The position numbers and the translations under genes are program-made. Positions 5,428 to 5,492 of a stretch of DNA of 5,492 nucleotides are shown one piece after another. Location of the stretch: assembly GCA_017629415.1 (NCBI GenBank), contig JAGBXG010000364.1, positions 1 to 5,492 of the forward strand, read 5' to 3'. Position 1 is the first letter of the stretch. Each line of letters opens with the position of its first letter. The stretch is from Pseudomonadota bacterium (GTDB lineage Bacteria > Myxococcota > Bradymonadia > UBA4248). The notes beneath the pieces are model-generated. The model had not been told where the DNA came from. It did not search any database and saw only the letters and a list, made by a program, of their open reading frames with translations.

Positions 5428-5492
5428 CGTCCCCGCACCTTGCCCCTTCGTAAGTCTTTTGTAACTTTGCGTACACCGTGCTTCAACCCCCG
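5428..5492. other. Unassigned sequence at right edge
   Basis: No convincing reading frame, RNA gene or repeat is visible here. The same applies to 5344-5399, between the last GC-rich repeat and the terminator. Confidence 0.6.

Overview
The window holds three protein-coding genes and unusually structured spacers. Minus strand, right to left: an orphan 694-residue lipoprotein (881-2965), then a lytic transglycosylase cut by the left edge (1-619). Plus strand: a 663-residue secreted trypsin-fold protease (3180-5171), divergent from the lipoprotein gene.

Organism: the protease carries eleven Cys/Asp/Asn-rich 30-residue modules and ends in a MYXO-CTERM-like tail (Cys, Gly-Gly, short hydrophobic helix, Arg cluster). 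This architecture is typical of Myxococcota, Bradymonadota and related former deltaproteobacteria. Base composition is moderate rather than GC-rich, so a free-living soil myxobacterium is less likely than a lower-GC relative. The assignment is inference. All three products are exported and predicted to act in the envelope or at the cell surface.

Layout: 1-619 transglycosylase; 620-880 spacer with a very strong Shine-Dalgarno before a six-codon ORF and one copy of a GC-rich hairpin repeat; 881-2965 lipoprotein; 2966-3179 divergent control region with four inverted repeats and weak promoter candidates on both strands; 3180-5171 protease; 5170-5343 three tandem copies of the same GC-rich repeat starting at the protease stop codon; 5344-5399 and 5428-5492 nothing recognisable; 5400-5427 a probable bidirectional terminator.

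Nothing shows that the three genes act in one pathway. The clearest unexplained signals are the GC-rich repeat lying just 3' of two genes in the same orientation relative to each, the pair of covarying hairpins in the divergent spacer, and the protease, which has a possible anchor at both ends and Asn where trypsin has its specificity Asp. I see no convincing defence, mobile or otherwise novel multi-gene system.
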